From positions 1 through 30,510 of the IMG/VR virus record IMGVR_UViG_3300046538_000111: a stretch of DNA of 30,510 bases; one strand, 5' to 3'. This document shows positions 5,361 through 13,606 of this stretch, in pieces. Below the pieces are notes generated by a model that was not told where the DNA came from, did no database searches, and saw nothing but the letters and a program-made list of their open reading frames with translations. The position numbers and the translations under genes were made by a program. This DNA comes from a virus. How positions within the stretch are numbered: the first letter of the stretch is position 1; each line of letters begins with the position of its first letter.

Positions 5361-5383
5361 AAAAAACCCGCTCGATGGCGGGT
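5361..5383 (-). terminator. Hairpin terminator upstream of the tail fibre gene
   Basis: On the minus strand ACCCGC (5378-5383) and GCGGGT (5366-5371) form a 6-bp stem with a 6-base loop, followed by TTTTT. It belongs to the recurring intergenic hairpin set but lacks the CTGGAG element; the fibre gene uses AAGGA instead. It lies in the short gap after the gene ending at 5426. Confidence 0.7.
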
Positions 5384-5425
5384 GCGCTGTGCTGCTCGGA
5401 ATTAATATGTGCGAAGCGGAAGAAG

Positions 5426-6085
5426 TCAGGCCAATAATTTGGCGCAGAGGAATGGACGGTGACCTTGGTCAGTCCAGGCTGTGAATGCGAGGCTGTACAT
5501 CATGATGCGGCCGTTGGCGTAATCAACACCGAGGGCGCATCCGCCGCCAGTCCCGGAGTTATGGCAGTTCATTGCGAAAGGATTTAGGGAAACGTACTCA
5601 CCCGCGCCGAGTACCTTGTTAATTCCCCAGAAATACCGGCGCCCCGCTGTCAGCTGCTCATCTCCAAGGTACGTCCAGTTGCCCGCGGCGAAGGTCACAA
5701 CGACCGCCGGTGCGCCACTGTCGTAAACCAGCGCCGCGTTCTGGTCCCACAACCGCATTCCATAAGCTGCCGTGCCCATGGACGCCCAGGCAGCCACGAA
5801 ATACTGGCCGCTTAACGTTGCGTTGACGTTGGATGCCTTCATCGTGAAACCGGTCCAGTTTCCCGGCCCGCCGGTGAACCACACCGATATCGGAACCTGG
5901 ATCGCCCCCTGATCTGGGCGAACGAACACTAGCGGCGGGTCTTGGCTTGTGATTGCTCTGGCAAACACCCCCGACGCATTGGTAGTTCCTGAGTACGCCC
6001 CTTTGGTGAGCATGCAAAGCCTGGGGGCCTCGGCGTCGATCTGAATGAATGAGCCGTCGTTGATGCTCTGAAATCCAAAACTCAT
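5426..6085 (-). CDS. gpJ-associated tail protein, unknown function
   Basis: The protein has 219 residues, is rich in aromatic, glycine and serine residues, and has no signal peptide or membrane helix. The predicted strands (LVFVRPDQGAIQVPISVWF, WTYLGDEQLTAGRRYFWGINK) suggest a beta-sandwich. It starts by ATGA overlap with the gene upstream and lies between gpJ and the tail fibre gene. Proteins in this place are often small decorations or receptor-binding components of the tail tip; this role is inferred from position. I do not recognise a named domain. Confidence 0.7.
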   Translation of the reverse strand: MSFGFQSINDGSFIQIDAEAPRLCMLTKGAYSGTTNASGVFARAITSQDPPLVFVRPDQGAIQVPISVWFTGGPGNWTGFTMKASNVNATLSGQYFVAAWASMGTAAYGMRLWDQNAALVYDSGAPAVVVTFAAGNWTYLGDEQLTAGRRYFWGINKVLGAGEYVSLNPFAMNCHNSGTGGGCALGVDYANGRIMMYSLAFTAWTDQGHRPFLCAKLLA

Positions 6086-6438
6086 GTCGAGTACCTTATC
6101 GCGTAGCCCTTGGCAGCAACCGTTGAGCCGATCGAGCCGGCGATCGCGGATGGATTTTTTCTCCTGACAACCACCTGTCCCACCGCCGTCGTGACGAACG
6201 GATAGGATTTTTGGTTCCCGCTCCCATCGGTTTCAGCTGACTGCACATCCTGTGCCCTGGTCGGAATGATCATGAACACGCAGTTGGCCGGGTTGAAGCC
6301 CGGAATGCTCAGCGTGTAGTCGGGCGCGACTCCACTGAAGTCGATCACGCCCTGCCAGATCACTTGGTAGGTGAAGCTGTTGGTGTCCATGGATAGGCCA
6401 CCGTTTTCATCAAAAACACGCAGGCCAAATGAAGCCAT
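6082..6438 (-). CDS. Small gpJ-downstream tail protein, unknown function
   Basis: The protein has 118 residues and lies 3 bases downstream of the gpJ stop, so it is probably read by reinitiation. The start MASFGLRVFDENGGLSMDTNSFTY is typical of small proteins that follow gpJ in Pseudomonas lambdoid phages: a short strand pair, then PGFNPANCVFMIIPTRA and an RRK-N-P basic segment near the end. It has no export signal. It probably contributes to the tail tip or its host range; no function is known to me. Confidence 0.75.
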   Translation of the reverse strand: MASFGLRVFDENGGLSMDTNSFTYQVIWQGVIDFSGVAPDYTLSIPGFNPANCVFMIIPTRAQDVQSAETDGSGNQKSYPFVTTAVGQVVVRRKNPSAIAGSIGSTVAAKGYAIRYST

Positions 6439-6441
6439 AGT

Positions 6442-9400
6442 TCACCCCAGATAGCCGAGCCGGACACGCAACACATTGTTGGCGTCGTAAACCGAGACGT
6501 TCAGCGAGTTGATCACCAGCCGCCCCTGGCCGGGGACGATGCCGTTGATTTCAAGCGTTCCGTCTTTATTGAGAATCCAGCCTTGCTGGCCGGCGATGTA
6601 GTTGGTTGAGCTGATGTAGCTGCCGATCTTGGCGTTGGTGATGGTGCCGTCCTGGATGAAAGTCGACCCCAAGAAAACCTGTCCACCTTGCACTGCAAAC
6701 GGCACGGACAGATTCCCGTTGATGCCATTCACCACTGCGAAGCGATCAGCGCTCACCAGAAACTGGCTTTGCAGGCCGGCAGGGCCATTCTCGATGCCGA
6801 GCCCGATGCCTGCAGCGACGTACTGCCCTTGCGAGTTGACCTGCAACTTCACCGACCACATGGCCGAGGCCTTGCCGTCAAAGTCGACCATGGACTGGCT
6901 GACCTGCTGCACAGTTGCTGTGTTGTCATTGACCGCAACCTGCACCGTGTCGACCCGCTTCCCGATAGCAAGCCCATCCTCGATCCGAGCTGATTGCTCG
7001 GACCACACGCCGACCAAGCTGGATGTAGAGCCCGCAAAACCAGTCGTATCACCCGCAAGTTCCGGATTCACCTGCACATAAATGCCGTCCAGCTTGGTAG
7101 CCTGGGCGGTGATCTGCCCTTCCGTGGAAGTGACGCGCGTATCAAGCGAATTGATGGCCGTCGCCTGGCCGCTGCTGACACCCTCAGCATCGGTGACCCG
7201 GTTTGTCAGTTGCGTGAGGCTGTTGCCCTGACTGGTTAGCGCTGTGCCTTGCTGGGTTACTGTGCTGGATAATGTGCTAAGCGCAGCGGATGTTGCTGTC
7301 TGGTCTACAGCCAGAGTCTTGGTGTTGTCCTTCCAACCTGTCATCACTGGCGCGATTTCAAGCGCCGCACGGTCCCACTCCACGAAGCCTGCTGTTGGTG
7401 TGCTGGCTGCCCCAATTCGAAACAGCAAACTTACGGAAACAGTGTTCGCTGGCGCGGCCGCCGCAGTGCGACTGATGCGCTGCCATGTACCATCGGCAGT
7501 AACGATAGTTGGACCATCAGTACTGAGCGTCGCACCCGCACTATCCTTGAACTGGAAATACAATCTCAAAGCCATTCCAGTTGTGGCGCGCACAGATGAA
7601 GACATCGTGAGTACTTGCCCCACGCTGACACTTGGACGCCTACTAACTATCGGAGTTGTATCAACAAAAACGCTGACGCTTAACCCTGAGACATCTAAAC
7701 GTTGCACCACGCCAGCAGGATCAATACCAGATTGAACCAGTGTCGGCACAGCTGTAGCACCAGCGGCTACACCCATTACCCAACCATCCGCAAGACCTGT
7801 AGTCGCCCCAGCTTTCTCAAACGATGGGTTGTACAGCAGGTTCTCACCGCCGACAGCGCCGATGCTGTTATTGATGGAAGTGATCGATGTGCCTTGGCTG
7901 TTGATCGCTCCTTCGGCGCTCGTTACGCGACTGGTCAGACTGCTCACCGCCGAGGCATCCGCCTTGGTGTTCGCTACCGATAAGGCATTGGCTGCCGCCG
8001 TTGCGGCGTCCGTGGCAACTTTGTCGGTTACCGCTGACCACGCCGAGCCGGTCCAGCGCTTCGGCGTGTTGGCACCTCCCGTTGTGTCAATCCAAAGGTT
8101 TTGGACCAACTGCTCTGCCGCACCGGGTGTTGCCGATTGTGCCAGCACCTTGCCCTTCCCGCCCGCCAGATCCGATGCAGACTGCGCCGCCGTTTGCGCT
8201 GCGGTAGCCGCATTCTGCGCCGTCGTCACGTTTCCATTGGTGACGGTGAGACTGTTGGTCAAACTGGTGATGTTCGACCCCTGCGACGTGATCGCACCTT
8301 CCGCAGAGGTCACCCGCGAAGTCAGCGCAGTGACAGCTGCTGAATCTGCTTTGGTATTGGCCACGCTGAGTGCGTTCGCGGCAGCCGCAGCGGCATCCGT
8401 TGCCACCTTGTCCGTGACAGCCGCCCACGCCGAGCCATTCCAACGCTTCGGCGTGTTGGCCCCGCCGGTGATGTCGATCCAGAGGTTTTGCGCCAGTTGA
8501 TCGGCTGCCCCCGGCACCGCCGCCTGAACGATCACCTTGCCTTTGCCGCCGGCCAAGGTGTTCGCCGCGTTCGCCGCGTTTTGTGCGGCGGTCACGTTGG
8601 TGTTGGTGGTGGTCAGGCTGTTGGTCAGGCCGGTGATCGCGGTGCCCTGGCTGCTGATCGTCCCTTCCGCCGAGGTCACTCGGGTGGTCAGGCTGCTTAC
8701 CGCCGAGGCGTCCGCTTTGGTGTTCGCGACAGACAGCGCATTAGCCGCCGCTGCCGCTGCATCCGTTGCAACTTTGTCAGTGACCGCCGCCCAAGCAGAC
8801 CCAGTCCAGCGTTTTGGGGTGTTGGCGCCACTTGTGATGTCGATCCAAAGGTTCTGCACCAGTTGATCGGCGACAGCAGGCGTCGCGGTTTGCACCAGAA
8901 CTTTGCCCTTGCCACCGGCAAGCGTGCTGGCAGCATTGGCGGCGTTCTGCGCAGCAGTAACGTTTCCGTTGGTTGTGGTCAGGCTTGTTTGTAGGCCGGT
9001 GATCGACGTGCCTTGAGCAGTATTTACTCCCTCGATATTGGTGATTTTGGTTTCGGTCGTGCTGACGCGCGCAGCCAGGCCGTTCGAGTCGGTAACGACC
9101 TGCCCCACATCCAGCCAGTAAGTGGTGTTTGGCGGAGCATTCGCCCCGGTCAAATCCACCGGCACCGCAATCTTGGCCTGGTACAAACGATCATTCAGCC
9201 GAGTGGATGAACCGGCTTCATAAGCTTTGTCCTTTTGATACTCGGCCGAGTTGGCAATGTCGCTGACCTGATCAATCTGCTCCTGAAGTTGACCGGTGAC
9301 TTCGGTTACCTGGTCGTCCAATTCCTTCAGGCGATTATTCACAGATCCAGCCAGGGTCGGCGGGCCATCGATCAGCTCAATACGGTCCAGCAGATCTTTG

Positions 9401-11910
9401 CCCAGTTCAGTCTCCCCAATCTGCCCAGCGATTTGATCAAGGATAGGGCCGGCGTCTGCGCTCGTCTGGCCCATCACCCCCAAACCAACCGGGTAGAACG
9501 GACCAATGTTGCCGGTGCGGTCCACCAGGCGCGCCCAGAAGAATAAGGTCACGCCCGCGGCAAGCCCCAGCATCGAAAAATCACTTTGTGGATACGACAG
9601 GTCCGTCAGTTTGGTGGCAGCCGGCAGGCTGGTCGTCGGCCCGTACCAGATTTCAGTCCGCTGGGTGTCTTCGGCGCCAGCCGGGAAGCCCCACTTCAGC
9701 TGGATGCCAAACAGCAGTGGCGTGGCCGTCAGGAACGACACCGCTGGCGGCAAGCCTTCCTTCCCCTTGAGGTTGGTCAGCATCGAACTGCGCCAAATCG
9801 AAGAAATGTCGAAAGAGCTGACCGCGCGAACACGGGCCAAATAAGCCCCGGCGTAGATCCCGACCACATCGACGCCGGTCGCGCCGGTGCGCGGCAGCTT
9901 GATCCAGTTGCCGCTGTCCTTGCGCCACTCGACGTCATACGCAACTGCGCCGTTCACCGCCGGCCAAGTGATAGACATGGTGGCGACGGCGATGCCCTGG
10001 GACACGACCGAGTTCGACGTGACGGTAACGCTGGCCGGTGCCGGAACGACGGTGATCGGAATCACGCTGATCGGCCTCTCTTCCAGACGAGCGCCCGTGT
10101 CGATGAATGCAAACTTGCTTGGGTCGTACTGCAGGGCACTGATCTCGAAGTCACCTTCCGCAGTGCGCTTGGTACTTAACACGCGATACAGCGGGATCGC
10201 CAGATCATCGGCGTCCAGTGCCCATTGGAGCTGCGGCAGTGGCGGCTCACTGTAGTTGGTGGTGACGGTCACCGCGCGACCACTGACGCTTTGCACGGTG
10301 CGACCTTCCGCACGGCCGCCCGGCAGGTTGATGATCAATCGATCGCCAGTCTTGGCTTGGGTATCACGGTCCAGCGTCACGACACGGCCGGCGGCGGCAG
10401 AGATGCGGCCGCCGACTTCGCGACCCGCCAGCAGCGAGTCAGCTACCGGGATGATATGGCCCGGGAGCGGGATCACGCCTTCCATACCGGTTTTGAATGA
10501 GACGGTGCGGTCCTGGTTGTTGCTCAGGATCGCCCACTTCCCACGGCGCTGAGCTTCTGACGCGCGCGTGCAACCAATGGCGCTCAGCTCGGTAGGCTTG
10601 TCACCCATCCGGCGCTGAAGGTCCAGGTCCGCGAACGGGATGACGTCAGTGTCATAGTTGTTGGTCGGGTTGTCGTAGCTGACCAGTGCCCGGGTGTAGC
10701 GGGTCTTCGCCGAGGCGCTGCCGTAGGAGAACTTTCCGTCGATGACGTTGGCCCGGGTGAAGACGTAATCGAAGTCCTGCGCGCGCGGCATGTCCGCTTG
10801 CATCACCAGTTGGCCTTGAGCCCAGTAGGTCATGCCCCGGTAAATGCCAGAGATGTCGCGCAGCAGCGACCAAGCATCCGCCTTGCCCTGCAGGTTCATG
10901 TCGCAGAGGAAGCGCGGCTCTACGCCGCCAAGGCCATTCGGCACCAACTGGTCAGCGTATTGCGCAATCCGGTAGAGCTCCCATTTATCGACCATGAACG
11001 ACTTGATGCGCTTGCCCAGGCCGAAACGGTCTTCAGTGCAGATGCCGTACGTGATCCAGGCAGGGTTATTGGTCCAAGCCTGTTTCATGGAGCCGTCCCA
11101 AGTCCCGGTGTAAGTCCGCGCGATCGGGTCGTAGTTGCTCGGAACCTGCCACCTGCGTGCACGGCACTTAACGGTGACCGCTGGAATGTTGGTGAACTGC
11201 TCGGCATCGAACTCGATGTAGAGGAGCGCGGTGTTCGGGTAGCGCAGCTTGGCGTCGATCACCTCGGTGTAACCGGCAATCAACATGGTGTCAGCGATCT
11301 TGTTGCTGTTCTGGTTCGGCGTCAGGCGGCGGACACGGATCTGCCAGCCGGTGGTGGCGTCCGGCAAGTTGATGCGTGGCGATCGTTCGTAACGAGTGGT
11401 GGTCTTGCCGTCTACGGCGTCGACCAGCACCTGCTGATAGGAGCCGCCGTCGGTTGCCACGTCAATGGCGTAGTCGATTCGGTAGCCGCCAATGTTGCCT
11501 TCGTCATCCTGATGCTGAAGTGCAGCCCAGGCCAGACGGACACGCACGGCAGACAGCTGGATGTTGCTGATTGAGCGCACCCAGGGTGCATCGCTGCGCA
11601 GCTCCACGTTCAACGAGGTTTCATTTTCTACCGATGGAATGCCAGGGATATATGTCTGGTCGACCGAGCCAGAGCGCCAGTCCCACTTCACATTTGGGAA
11701 GTTGTAGTTGCCGCTCGCATCCCGAATCGGGGTGTTGTCCAGATAGATGTCGTAATCGGTTGGAACTTCGTCGAACTCGCCCTCGCCCACGGCGATCAGC
11801 AGCTTGGCCAGGTTGGTCGAACGCAGGCTATCGCTGGCTTCAGTCGGCGACTTCGGCTTGCTTTCGCCGCCCTTTGCGCCGTGGATGTCGATCATCTGTG
11901 CTGCGCCCAT
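6442..11910 (-). CDS. J: Central tail tip protein gpJ (host specificity)
   Basis: The protein has 1822 residues against 1132 in lambda. ATG 11910 follows CTGGAGG at good spacing. The first ~620 residues are the conserved gpJ body (GAKGGESKPKSPTEASDSL, later TYGICTEDRFGLGKRI), which forms the tip hub. Residues ~625-810 contain two fibronectin type III-like domains. After a coiled-coil region come three long repeats (about 970-1345), then a jelly-roll-like segment starting GENLLYNPSFEKAG (~1355-1520), similar to carbohydrate-binding galactose-binding-like domains. A second heptad-rich stretch follows, and the C-terminal ~220 residues match DUF1983, ending in VLRVRLGYLG. In lambda the C-terminus of gpJ binds the receptor. 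The added repeats and sugar-binding-like domain suggest a longer reach and binding to lipopolysaccharide or another glycan (inference). Confidence 0.95.
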   Translation of the reverse strand: MGAAQMIDIHGAKGGESKPKSPTEASDSLRSTNLAKLLIAVGEGEFDEVPTDYDIYLDNTPIRDASGNYNFPNVKWDWRSGSVDQTYIPGIPSVENETSLNVELRSDAPWVRSISNIQLSAVRVRLAWAALQHQDDEGNIGGYRIDYAIDVATDGGSYQQVLVDAVDGKTTTRYERSPRINLPDATTGWQIRVRRLTPNQNSNKIADTMLIAGYTEVIDAKLRYPNTALLYIEFDAEQFTNIPAVTVKCRARRWQVPSNYDPIARTYTGTWDGSMKQAWTNNPAWITYGICTEDRFGLGKRIKSFMVDKWELYRIAQYADQLVPNGLGGVEPRFLCDMNLQGKADAWSLLRDISGIYRGMTYWAQGQLVMQADMPRAQDFDYVFTRANVIDGKFSYGSASAKTRYTRALVSYDNPTNNYDTDVIPFADLDLQRRMGDKPTELSAIGCTRASEAQRRGKWAILSNNQDRTVSFKTGMEGVIPLPGHIIPVADSLLAGREVGGRISAAAGRVVTLDRDTQAKTGDRLIINLPGGRAEGRTVQSVSGRAVTVTTNYSEPPLPQLQWALDADDLAIPLYRVLSTKRTAEGDFEISALQYDPSKFAFIDTGARLEERPISVIPITVVPAPASVTVTSNSVVSQGIAVATMSITWPAVNGAVAYDVEWRKDSGNWIKLPRTGATGVDVVGIYAGAYLARVRAVSSFDISSIWRSSMLTNLKGKEGLPPAVSFLTATPLLFGIQLKWGFPAGAEDTQRTEIWYGPTTSLPAATKLTDLSYPQSDFSMLGLAAGVTLFFWARLVDRTGNIGPFYPVGLGVMGQTSADAGPILDQIAGQIGETELGKDLLDRIELIDGPPTLAGSVNNRLKELDDQVTEVTGQLQEQIDQVSDIANSAEYQKDKAYEAGSSTRLNDRLYQAKIAVPVDLTGANAPPNTTYWLDVGQVVTDSNGLAARVSTTETKITNIEGVNTAQGTSITGLQTSLTTTNGNVTAAQNAANAASTLAGGKGKVLVQTATPAVADQLVQNLWIDITSGANTPKRWTGSAWAAVTDKVATDAAAAAANALSVANTKADASAVSSLTTRVTSAEGTISSQGTAITGLTNSLTTTNTNVTAAQNAANAANTLAGGKGKVIVQAAVPGAADQLAQNLWIDITGGANTPKRWNGSAWAAVTDKVATDAAAAAANALSVANTKADSAAVTALTSRVTSAEGAITSQGSNITSLTNSLTVTNGNVTTAQNAATAAQTAAQSASDLAGGKGKVLAQSATPGAAEQLVQNLWIDTTGGANTPKRWTGSAWSAVTDKVATDAATAAANALSVANTKADASAVSSLTSRVTSAEGAINSQGTSITSINNSIGAVGGENLLYNPSFEKAGATTGLADGWVMGVAAGATAVPTLVQSGIDPAGVVQRLDVSGLSVSVFVDTTPIVSRRPSVSVGQVLTMSSSVRATTGMALRLYFQFKDSAGATLSTDGPTIVTADGTWQRISRTAAAAPANTVSVSLLFRIGAASTPTAGFVEWDRAALEIAPVMTGWKDNTKTLAVDQTATSAALSTLSSTVTQQGTALTSQGNSLTQLTNRVTDAEGVSSGQATAINSLDTRVTSTEGQITAQATKLDGIYVQVNPELAGDTTGFAGSTSSLVGVWSEQSARIEDGLAIGKRVDTVQVAVNDNTATVQQVSQSMVDFDGKASAMWSVKLQVNSQGQYVAAGIGLGIENGPAGLQSQFLVSADRFAVVNGINGNLSVPFAVQGGQVFLGSTFIQDGTITNAKIGSYISSTNYIAGQQGWILNKDGTLEINGIVPGQGRLVINSLNVSVYDANNVLRVRLGYLG
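7890..9008 (-). repeat. Three tandem ~366-387 bp repeats inside gpJ
   Basis: Three copies (approximately 8643-9008, 8277-8642 and 7890-8276 in protein order) each encode a Q/N-rich coiled segment (T-N-x-N-V-T-A-A-Q-N-A-A), then LAGGKGKV, QNLWIDIT-G-ANTPKRW, GSAWAAVTDKVATDA and NALSVANTKAD. Matching points near 8761, 8395 and 8008 give periods of 366 and 387 bp. The third copy has 7 extra codons (an added AQTAAQS-like heptad). The copies differ at many silent positions, so the duplication is not recent. Confidence 0.85.
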
Positions 11911-11948
11911 GCTTTCCTCCAGGCGAAAAAAAACCGCCTCATGGGCGG
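11911..11948 (-). terminator. Hairpin/U-tract plus CTGGAG leader unit 4 (gpJ)
   Basis: On the minus strand CCGCC (11944-11948) and GGCGG (11934-11938) pair around a 5-base loop, followed by eight T and then CGCCTGGAGG and the gpJ start. It lies in the gap between gpI and gpJ. It could reduce read-through into gpJ, or protect or process the mRNA so that gpJ and gpI levels differ. Confidence 0.7.
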
Positions 11949-11967
11949 CCTGCTTGCTGCGTGCGTT

Positions 11968-12576
11968 TTACGCTTTGTCTTCGGCGAGGATCGATGCGGA
12001 AATGATCATGCCACCCCACCGGCGTTCGCCGATGCAGATTGGCACCGGGTTGCCGCTAGCCGTGGTGTTCCTCGCGCTGCCGAAGGCATACGACGGCGAG
12101 TTCTCAGGGGATGCGCTTTGCGACAAGCCGCCCTGCTGGGGGCTGAGCATCTGGATCACGCCGCCAGCAACACTGGCCGTACCGGCCGCATACAGAAAAG
12201 GGGATGCCGCTGCGAATGGTGTGAACGAAAGCACGTAAGCGGCGGCAATCATTATCGTGCCGATGATCGTCTGCAGGCCCCCGGCGCGTTTGCTGCCCCC
12301 GATCACCGGCACAATTCGGATTTCTCTTGTGCCGCCGAGATCGAATCCATCCATACCGACATTCTTACGGTTGCGAAAGATAGCGAACTTCAACCCAAGA
12401 CGCTCAAGGCGCTTTATTTCTTCTGCGAATCCCTCGATCGTTGCATTTAGCGCGCGGAACACCTCTCCAGCAGAACCTCCATCCAGAAGATATGGCTTGC
12501 TGCGGAAGAATTTTTTAGCCAACGAACCTGAAAGCATTACCGTCGTTGTCGGGGTGTAAGTGATAGCTGAGCACAT
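11968..12576 (-). CDS. I: Tail tip assembly protein gpI
   Basis: The protein has 202 residues and belongs to the lambda gpI family: an N-terminal ubiquitin-like part (SLAKKFFRSKPYLLDGGSAGEVFRALNATIEGF), R-E-I-R-I-V-P-V-I-G-G-S-K-R-A-G, then a hydrophobic segment of about 40 residues (103-143) that could form one or two membrane helices. The end P-V-P-I-C-I-G-E-R-R-W-G-G is typical of the family. gpI is needed to assemble the tail tip with gpL, gpK and gpJ but is thought to be absent from the finished virion. The start has CTGGAG 6 bases upstream. In lambda, I follows K directly; here about 1 kb of cargo separates them. Confidence 0.9.
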   Translation of the reverse strand: MCSAITYTPTTTVMLSGSLAKKFFRSKPYLLDGGSAGEVFRALNATIEGFAEEIKRLERLGLKFAIFRNRKNVGMDGFDLGGTREIRIVPVIGGSKRAGGLQTIIGTIMIAAAYVLSFTPFAAASPFLYAAGTASVAGGVIQMLSPQQGGLSQSASPENSPSYAFGSARNTTASGNPVPICIGERRWGGMIISASILAEDKA

Positions 12577-12580
12577 GCCA

Positions 12581-12614
12581 TTCTCCAGACAATAAAAAAC
12601 CGCCCGGAGGCGGT
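12581..12614 (-). terminator. Hairpin/U-tract plus CTGGAG leader unit 5 (gpI)
   Basis: On the minus strand ACCGCC (12609-12614) and GGCGGT (12599-12604) form a 6-bp stem with a 4-base loop, followed by TTTTTATT and GTCTGGAG, the gpI ribosome-binding site. It begins 5 bases after the lipoprotein gene's stop codon. Confidence 0.75.
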
Positions 12615-12619
12615 CATGT

Positions 12620-13042
12620 TCAAAGCGTTGTAGGGAGAATGTCTATCTGCCCATCACCGCCGGTGAAAACTCTGTATTTCTTCACTGCTCCATCTTTCAC
12701 GGTCGCTTCTCGCTCTACCCGGTCAGCGCCCATCGAGCAGATCCCTGAGCCCGTATAAGCGGCCCCCACCGATACAGCTCCGGGCGGAAGATAGAACGAT
12801 CCTTTTTGCCCGGCATCAAGTCGAGCTACCTGTCTGCCTTCAATAAATACAGCCATCGAGCACAAGCTACCCGTATGTCCTGAGTCACGGATTACCTGCA
12901 GCACTCCGAACGATCCTGAAGGCTTCTGCTGGTAGGCAGTCAACTGACTTGGGGGAGCCTGCTTCGCATCACTCGATGGCATGGGTGATGTCGAACACCC
13001 CGCCAGCGCGGCCAGCGCCAAGGCTCCTACGAATAATTTCAT
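12620..13042 (-). CDS. Lipoprotein encoded between gpK and gpI
   Basis: The protein has 140 residues from ATG 13042, preferred over the longer frame to 13075 because AGGAG lies 7 bases upstream and the protein then begins with a clean signal peptide and lipobox LAGC (lipidated Cys16). After a serine/proline linker the fold looks beta-rich: V-L-Q-V-I-R-D, C-S-M-A-V-F-I-E-G-R-Q-V-A-R-L-D-A-G-Q-K-G-S-F-Y-L-P-P-G. This resembles DUF2846 or PEGA-like surface domains. Two cysteines (GSLCSM, GICSMG) may form a disulfide. It is in the same direction as the tail genes and ends in a terminator. Prophage lipoproteins among tail genes can block superinfection at DNA entry (e.g. Ltp of TP-J34), but nothing here proves this. 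Confidence 0.8.
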   Translation of the reverse strand: MKLFVGALALAALAGCSTSPMPSSDAKQAPPSQLTAYQQKPSGSFGVLQVIRDSGHTGSLCSMAVFIEGRQVARLDAGQKGSFYLPPGAVSVGAAYTGSGICSMGADRVEREATVKDGAVKKYRVFTGGDGQIDILPTTL

Positions 13043-13158
13043 GCAGGTCACTCCTGTGGGAAAGGTGCCAACCATATCACCGGATAGAGGCTGTACGAAT
13101 CTCCAGTAACGCCCCGCTCCCGCCGAGTAGTAGCCTCAAGCCGCGACACATCGGATAC

Positions 13159-13191
13159 CCCAGTCCTTTGCCTGCAAGCCCAAGGACTGGG
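13159..13191. repeat. Perfect 10-bp inverted repeat in the cargo gap
   Basis: CCCAGTCCTT (13159-13168) and AAGGACTGGG (13182-13191) are exact complements around a 13-base loop. It lies between two divergent genes (the lipoprotein on minus, a 73-residue gene on plus). No T run follows on either side, so it is not a typical intrinsic terminator. An operator or an RNA hairpin in the leader of the plus-strand gene is possible. Confidence 0.5.
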
Positions 13192-13234
13192 ATTGTGCCA
13201 ATTTCGGCGCGCTTTAAAGGCCTAGGAGGTCAAG

Positions 13235-13456
13235 ATGTCGTTCAGCATCATCAGCGTTGGTATTTCCGAAGATGGACAACTGTTCGTCACCTTAAAAAAG
13301 AAGTCGACTGGCACTAGTACTCAAATATGGGTTAAGCCAACGTCTTCGATTCCGGGCCTCACAATCGCCGACATCGAATTGCTGGCTAAACAGGAAGCAG
13401 CAAAAGAGCATGCTTACCAACATCTAGCCTTCTCTGACAGTGCGTTGATTTCCTGA
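13235..13456 (+). CDS. Plus-strand 73-residue protein, unknown function
   Basis: ATG 13235 has an excellent GGAGG (13225-13229) 5 bases upstream, which is why I accept this short frame. The protein begins with a strand-rich part (MSFSIISVGISEDGQLFVTLKKKSTG), then a proline-containing turn (SSIPGLTIADIELLAKQEAAKEHAYQHL) and a helix. There is no signal peptide. It is on the opposite strand to the tail operon and its last 43 bases overlap the end of the coiled-coil gene on the other strand. I recall similar small proteins in Pseudomonas phages without a function. It is probably a moron. Confidence 0.65.
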   Translation: MSFSIISVGISEDGQLFVTLKKKSTGTSTQIWVKPTSSIPGLTIADIELLAKQEAAKEHAYQHLAFSDSALIS

Positions 13457-13581
13457 GACAGGGCTTCATTCGCCACTGTTCTTTGGCTCGACTCATCAGT
13501 GAGTCGAGCTTTTAATTCAGCTAGCTCTCGCTTTAAGTGCGCTATTTCCAGCTCACTCCCTTCTTGGTGCTTGCTGCTCAT
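13414..13581 (-). CDS. Small coiled-coil protein between gpK and gpI
   Basis: The protein has 55 residues from ATG 13581, chosen because AGGAGAAGGG directly precedes it; a longer frame to 13626 overlaps the end of gpK. It is strongly charged and heptad-patterned (LEIAHLKRELAELKARL, then ANEALSQEINALSEKA), so a dimeric coiled coil is likely. It has no signal peptide. It lies just downstream of gpK in the tail operon and converges with the 73-residue plus-strand gene, overlapping it by 43 bases. Role unknown. Confidence 0.6.
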   Translation of the reverse strand: MSSKHQEGSELEIAHLKRELAELKARLTDESSQRTVANEALSQEINALSEKARCW

Positions 13582-13606
13582 ACCCTTCTCCTGCGGCCCT
13601 GCCACA

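Noticed and set aside
7829-8994. Plus-strand open frames of 168-223 residues opposite gpJ, with internal repeats
   Set aside because: They mirror the gpJ repeats on the other strand; no start sites and no protein-like composition.
7890-9008. Repeat block considered as a CRISPR or satellite array
   Set aside because: Units are 366-387 bp, all in the gpJ reading frame, and diverged at silent sites; this is protein repeat duplication.
13193-13218. TTGTGC / TTTAAA as a promoter for the gene at 13235
   Set aside because: Spacing is only 14 bases and both boxes are poor matches.
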